The position numbers and the translations under genes are program-made. From an uncultured Lachnobacterium sp. (lineage in GTDB: Bacteria; Bacillota; Clostridia; Lachnospirales; Lachnospiraceae), in assembly GCA_945971355.1 (NCBI GenBank), contig CAMFPD010000088.1:1-8143 (forward strand): a DNA stretch of 8,143 nt, read 5' to 3'. The notes under the pieces were generated by a model, which was given only the letters and a program-made list of their open reading frames with translations, made no database searches and was not told the DNA's origin. Each line of letters begins with the position of its first letter. Position 1 is the stretch's first letter. Shown here piece after piece: positions 5,977-8,143 of this stretch.

Positions 5977-6427
5977 AGAAATATTTGTGATTCCCCCATA
6001 GGTTACTCTTTTTTAAATCAAGGTATTCATTATATGCCTTTTCAAGAATTTGTTTTTCGTTTGAAAACTTGAGAAGATGATAAGCCTCATGGAATTTATA
6101 AAAACCAGAGTCCATAAAGTATTCTTCTCTTTGGGGCTTGCTGTAATAGCTCTCACCCATCATAAGATACCAATGTACAGTCTTCTCAACTGTATCATCC
6201 GGGACATTGAATGTATAATTGCTTTTTCCAATGTACTGTATTATGGTTGCCTTTGCACCGGTTTCTTCTTTTACCTCTCGGATAGCAGTGTCTTTGTACT
6301 CTTCTCCCTCTTCCACAGTTCCTTTTGGGAGCACCCAGCCTTCATACTTGTTTCGATAATTTTTATATAAGAGTAAAATCTTACCTCGAAAAATTACCAC
6401 ACCGCCACAGCTTGTTGCTTCAATCAT
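5975..6427 (-). CDS. Nudix hydrolase
   Basis: Nudix enzymes hydrolyse nucleoside diphosphates linked to another group, using a metal held by the Nudix box. The 150-residue product carries a complete box at residues 36-58 that fits GX5EX7REUXEEXGU exactly: G36, E42, R50-E51, E54-E55, G57. WVLPKGTVEEGE precedes and overlaps it, which is typical of the Ap4A hydrolase/MutT-like subgroups. Upstream SCGGVVIFRGKILLLYKN forms the usual first strands. The substrate cannot be told from sequence. The C-terminal region (EAYHLLKFSNEKQILEKAYNEYL) is a helix seen in diadenosine polyphosphate hydrolase-like members. The start is ATG at 6425-6427 with AGGAGG at 6435-6440, 7 bases away. The gene has its own promoter and terminator and so may be transcribed alone, although readthrough from the PBP gene is possible. 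Confidence 0.92.
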   Translation of the reverse strand: MIEATSCGGVVIFRGKILLLYKNYRNKYEGWVLPKGTVEEGEEYKDTAIREVKEETGAKATIIQYIGKSNYTFNVPDDTVEKTVHWYLMMGESYYSKPQREEYFMDSGFYKFHEAYHLLKFSNEKQILEKAYNEYLDLKKSNLWGNHKYF

Positions 6428-6467
6428 TGCAATTCCTCCTAATAGTGTGGTTTGACTAACTGGATTT

Positions 6468-6496
6468 AGTATACTCTAATTTGTCTGCTTATGCAA
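6468..6496 (-). promoter_or_regulatory. Predicted promoter of the Nudix gene
   Basis: On the minus strand TTGCAT (-35, 6491-6496), a 17-base spacer and TATACT (-10, 6468-6473) lie 40 bases upstream of the ATG. The -35 hexamer and the spacing are the same as in the rpmB promoter. The -10 lies in an AGTATACT palindrome (6468-6475). No clear terminator separates it from the upstream PBP gene, whose stop is at 6514-6516. Confidence 0.7.
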
Positions 6497-6513
6497 TAAA
6501 TTGAATATATATA

Positions 6514-7941
6514 CTAGTTGAAATATTTATCAAACACTTTTTTTGCTATTGGAACGGCATAGGTACTTCCTGCACCGGAATCCTCTACAACTACAGCAAT
6601 TGCCAAATCATTGTAACCTTCCTTTTTTGCATATCCAACAAACCAGGCATTGGTTTTATCAGTAGTATCTGATACTTCAGCTGTGCCCGTTTTTCCAAAT
6701 GCGGTATAGGACTGTCCATTTAATTTACTGCAAGTACCATATGATACAGCGGCAGACATAAGACCTTCCAACATATCTGATTCCTCCTGGGTAAGTAAGG
6801 TTGAATACTTTGAAGGTTCATTGCTGTCAACTACTATACCGTCAATATTTTCAGTATGATCAACCATATATGGTCTCATTAAAACTCCATCATTACAGAT
6901 TGCACTGGTAACTAATAGCATATGAAGTGGCGAAACCATAGTTTTTCCCTGACCAATACAGGTTTCCATAGTCATGGCAGCCGAATCATCTGCTGAGAGT
7001 GAAAATTTACTCTTTGAAGATTCAAAAGCTATTGGCAGGCTGGTGTTAAAAAGCATTGAATTGCACAAAGAATTTAATGCATCATTATCTATTGATAATC
7101 CAATATTGGAAAAGGATGTATTGCAAGATTCAGCAAATGACTCTTCAAAGCTTACTTCGCCGTGAACCTCTCCTTTATAACAGCTTATTTTAGAATTATC
7201 TTGAGTTATAGTACCAGTACAATTATATAAATAAGTATTATAATCTGTAGGATGCTCTCTATAATACTCTAATGCTGTGAATATCTTGAAGGTTGAACCC
7301 GGAGCATACTGCCCTTGTGTTGCTCTATTAAATAAGCTTGTACTGCCTTCGCTGTTAATTGTCTCCCAGTCTTCAACAATAGTATTTGGATTATAATCTG
7401 GTTTTGAGACCATTGTAAGAATTTTTCCAGTGGCTGGTTCCATTACGATTACCGCTCCATCATAGCTGCCAAGAGCTTCATAAGCAATATTCTGCAAATC
7501 GTAATTGAGATTTGTCACAACAGTATCGCCCATGCTTTTTTCCCCAGTGATATTGTTAATAATTTGTTTTACAAAAAATTCATGGGAACGAAGCAAATTA
7601 AAATTGCACTGATTCTCCAGTCCAGCCTTGCCATTAGTAGAAAAACCTACAGCATGTGCAAATGTTCGCCCACCAGGGTAGTTCCTTGTCTCATTTCCAG
7701 CTTCGTCAACTTTGGTTTCAGCAAGAATATGACCATCTGCCGAAACAATATCACCTCTTACTATATACTCTGAAAATAAATCTTGTAATGAGTTGTAGGG
7801 ACTGTTAATAAATTCCTCGCTTCTTATAACCTGAAAGTATATAAAATATAATATTAAAGCAAGAAAAATGAAAAAGAAAAAATATGTTACTATTGAGTAT
7901 TCTTTATTTTTTGAGATTTTCTTTTTGTTTTTTTGAGCCAT
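6514..7941 (-). CDS. Class B penicillin-binding protein, PbpA-like peptidoglycan transpeptidase
   Basis: This protein makes D,D-crosslinks in peptidoglycan at the outer face of the membrane. The 475 residues begin with a Lys-rich cytoplasmic tail (1-14) and one membrane anchor (about 15-38). An extracytoplasmic region with RGDIVSADG (62-70) and GGRTFAHAVGF (90-100) follows, and then the transpeptidase domain. All three active-site motifs are intact: S216-T-F-K219 (catalytic Ser), S272-C-N274 and K417-T-G419. The length and the short N-terminal module fit the PbpA group, which pairs with SEDS polymerases, better than the longer FtsI or PBP2 forms. The ATG at 7939-7941 has AAGGAG at 7951-7956, 9 bases upstream. 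The gene overlaps the end of the FtsW/RodA-family gene by 38 bases, so the two are co-translated and most likely act as a polymerase-transpeptidase pair. No clear terminator follows. Confidence 0.93.
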   Translation of the reverse strand: MAQKNKKKISKNKEYSIVTYFFFFIFLALILYFIYFQVIRSEEFINSPYNSLQDLFSEYIVRGDIVSADGHILAETKVDEAGNETRNYPGGRTFAHAVGFSTNGKAGLENQCNFNLLRSHEFFVKQIINNITGEKSMGDTVVTNLNYDLQNIAYEALGSYDGAVIVMEPATGKILTMVSKPDYNPNTIVEDWETINSEGSTSLFNRATQGQYAPGSTFKIFTALEYYREHPTDYNTYLYNCTGTITQDNSKISCYKGEVHGEVSFEESFAESCNTSFSNIGLSIDNDALNSLCNSMLFNTSLPIAFESSKSKFSLSADDSAAMTMETCIGQGKTMVSPLHMLLVTSAICNDGVLMRPYMVDHTENIDGIVVDSNEPSKYSTLLTQEESDMLEGLMSAAVSYGTCSKLNGQSYTAFGKTGTAEVSDTTDKTNAWFVGYAKKEGYNDLAIAVVVEDSGAGSTYAVPIAKKVFDKYFN

Positions 7942-8143
7942 CTAAAGAAGCTCCTTCCTGTGTTTTTGACTGCATAATGTACAATGCCTGAACTATTCCA
8001 AAAATAATCATGGTGGCTAACAGTGAACTGCCACCATAGCTTACAAGTGGTAAGGTAACTCCTGTTGAAGGAATGAACTTAATTACTCCTCCTATAGTGA
8101 GAAACACCTGAAGTGCATACACACTGCCAAGGCCAAGTGCAAC
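7904..8143 (-). CDS. FtsW/RodA/SpoVE (SEDS) peptidoglycan polymerase, C-terminal fragment
   Basis: Only the last 79 residues are in the window; the start lies beyond 8143 and the frame is open from the edge. SEDS proteins are multi-pass membrane glycosyltransferases that polymerise lipid II. The fragment shows the family signature IPSTGVTLPLVSYGGSS, preceded by a membrane helix (VYALQVFLTIGGVIKF) and followed by the last helix (LLATMIIFGIVQALYIM) and a Lys-rich cytoplasmic tail. The GTG at 8120-8122 is an internal valine codon, not a start. Pairing with the overlapping class B PBP is the common SEDS-bPBP arrangement. The fragment cannot distinguish FtsW, RodA and SpoVE. Confidence 0.93.
   Translation of the reverse strand, partial: VALGLGSVYALQVFLTIGGVIKFIPSTGVTLPLVSYGGSSLLATMIIFGIVQALYIMQSKTQEGASLDGSKKQKENLKK

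Noticed and set aside
6077..6370. Plus-strand open frame of 97 codons opposite the Nudix gene
   Set aside because: It is antisense to a complete Nudix box gene. Its hydrophobic composition is what a reversed coding strand gives, and there is no ribosome binding site.
6455..6470. Small inverted repeat ACTAA-N6-TTAGT near the Nudix -10 box
   Set aside because: The stem is only 5 AT-rich bases and partly overlaps the -10 box. It is too weak in this AT-rich DNA to call an operator.
6974..7773. Plus-strand open frames at 6974-7165 and 7564-7773
   Set aside because: Both lie within the intact PBP gene on the opposite strand and have no initiation signals or family resemblance.
8120..8122. GTG as the start of a separate 72-residue protein
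   Set aside because: The frame is open to the window edge and the residues before it continue the FtsW/RodA membrane helix, so this is an internal valine codon.

Overview
The window is AT-rich DNA from a low-GC Gram-positive bacterium, most likely a Clostridia member close to the Lachnospiraceae. The grounds are strong AGGAGG-type ribosome binding sites, a YtfJ/YtfI sporulation-type pair, a short zinc-type ribosomal protein L28, and the rpmB / Asp23-family / FakA (YloV) / recG neighbourhood typical of Firmicutes. The genus cannot be fixed from sequence reading alone. All genes except rpmB are on the minus strand. No stretch longer than 300 bases lacks a gene. I saw no tRNA, rRNA, CRISPR array, insertion sequence or prophage.

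Region 1 (about 1-3973, minus strand) is one compact operon. Back-to-back promoters at 3946-4021 drive rpmB rightward and an Asp23/Gls24-family gene, fakA and recG leftward. Gaps are 14 and 11 bases. recG runs off the left edge with about 616 codons present. The sdaAB-sdaAA serine dehydratase genes that separate yloV from recG in Bacillus subtilis are absent here.

Region 2 (4086-5937) holds rpmB (plus strand), converging on a minus-strand set of three genes: an unrecognised 107-residue protein, a DUF2953 membrane protein (YtfI-like) and a YtfJ/GerW-family spore protein. A strong hairpin at 4291-4316 probably terminates transcription from both sides. The 107-residue gene begins only 14 bases after a terminator-like hairpin that ends the upstream Nudix gene, so how this three-gene set is transcribed is the main open question in the window.

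Region 3 (5952-8143, minus strand) begins, in transcription order, with the C-terminal end of an FtsW/RodA/SpoVE polymerase. A class B penicillin-binding protein overlaps it by 38 bases, forming a SEDS-transpeptidase pair for peptidoglycan synthesis. A Nudix hydrolase with its own promoter and terminator follows.

Most of the window is conserved housekeeping DNA. I did not find a clearly new multi-gene system. The items most worth following are the conserved-looking unknown 107-residue protein with YtfI/YtfJ, the terminator abutting its ribosome binding site, a leader hairpin before rpmB, and a Ser/Asp repeat linker in the YtfI-like protein.
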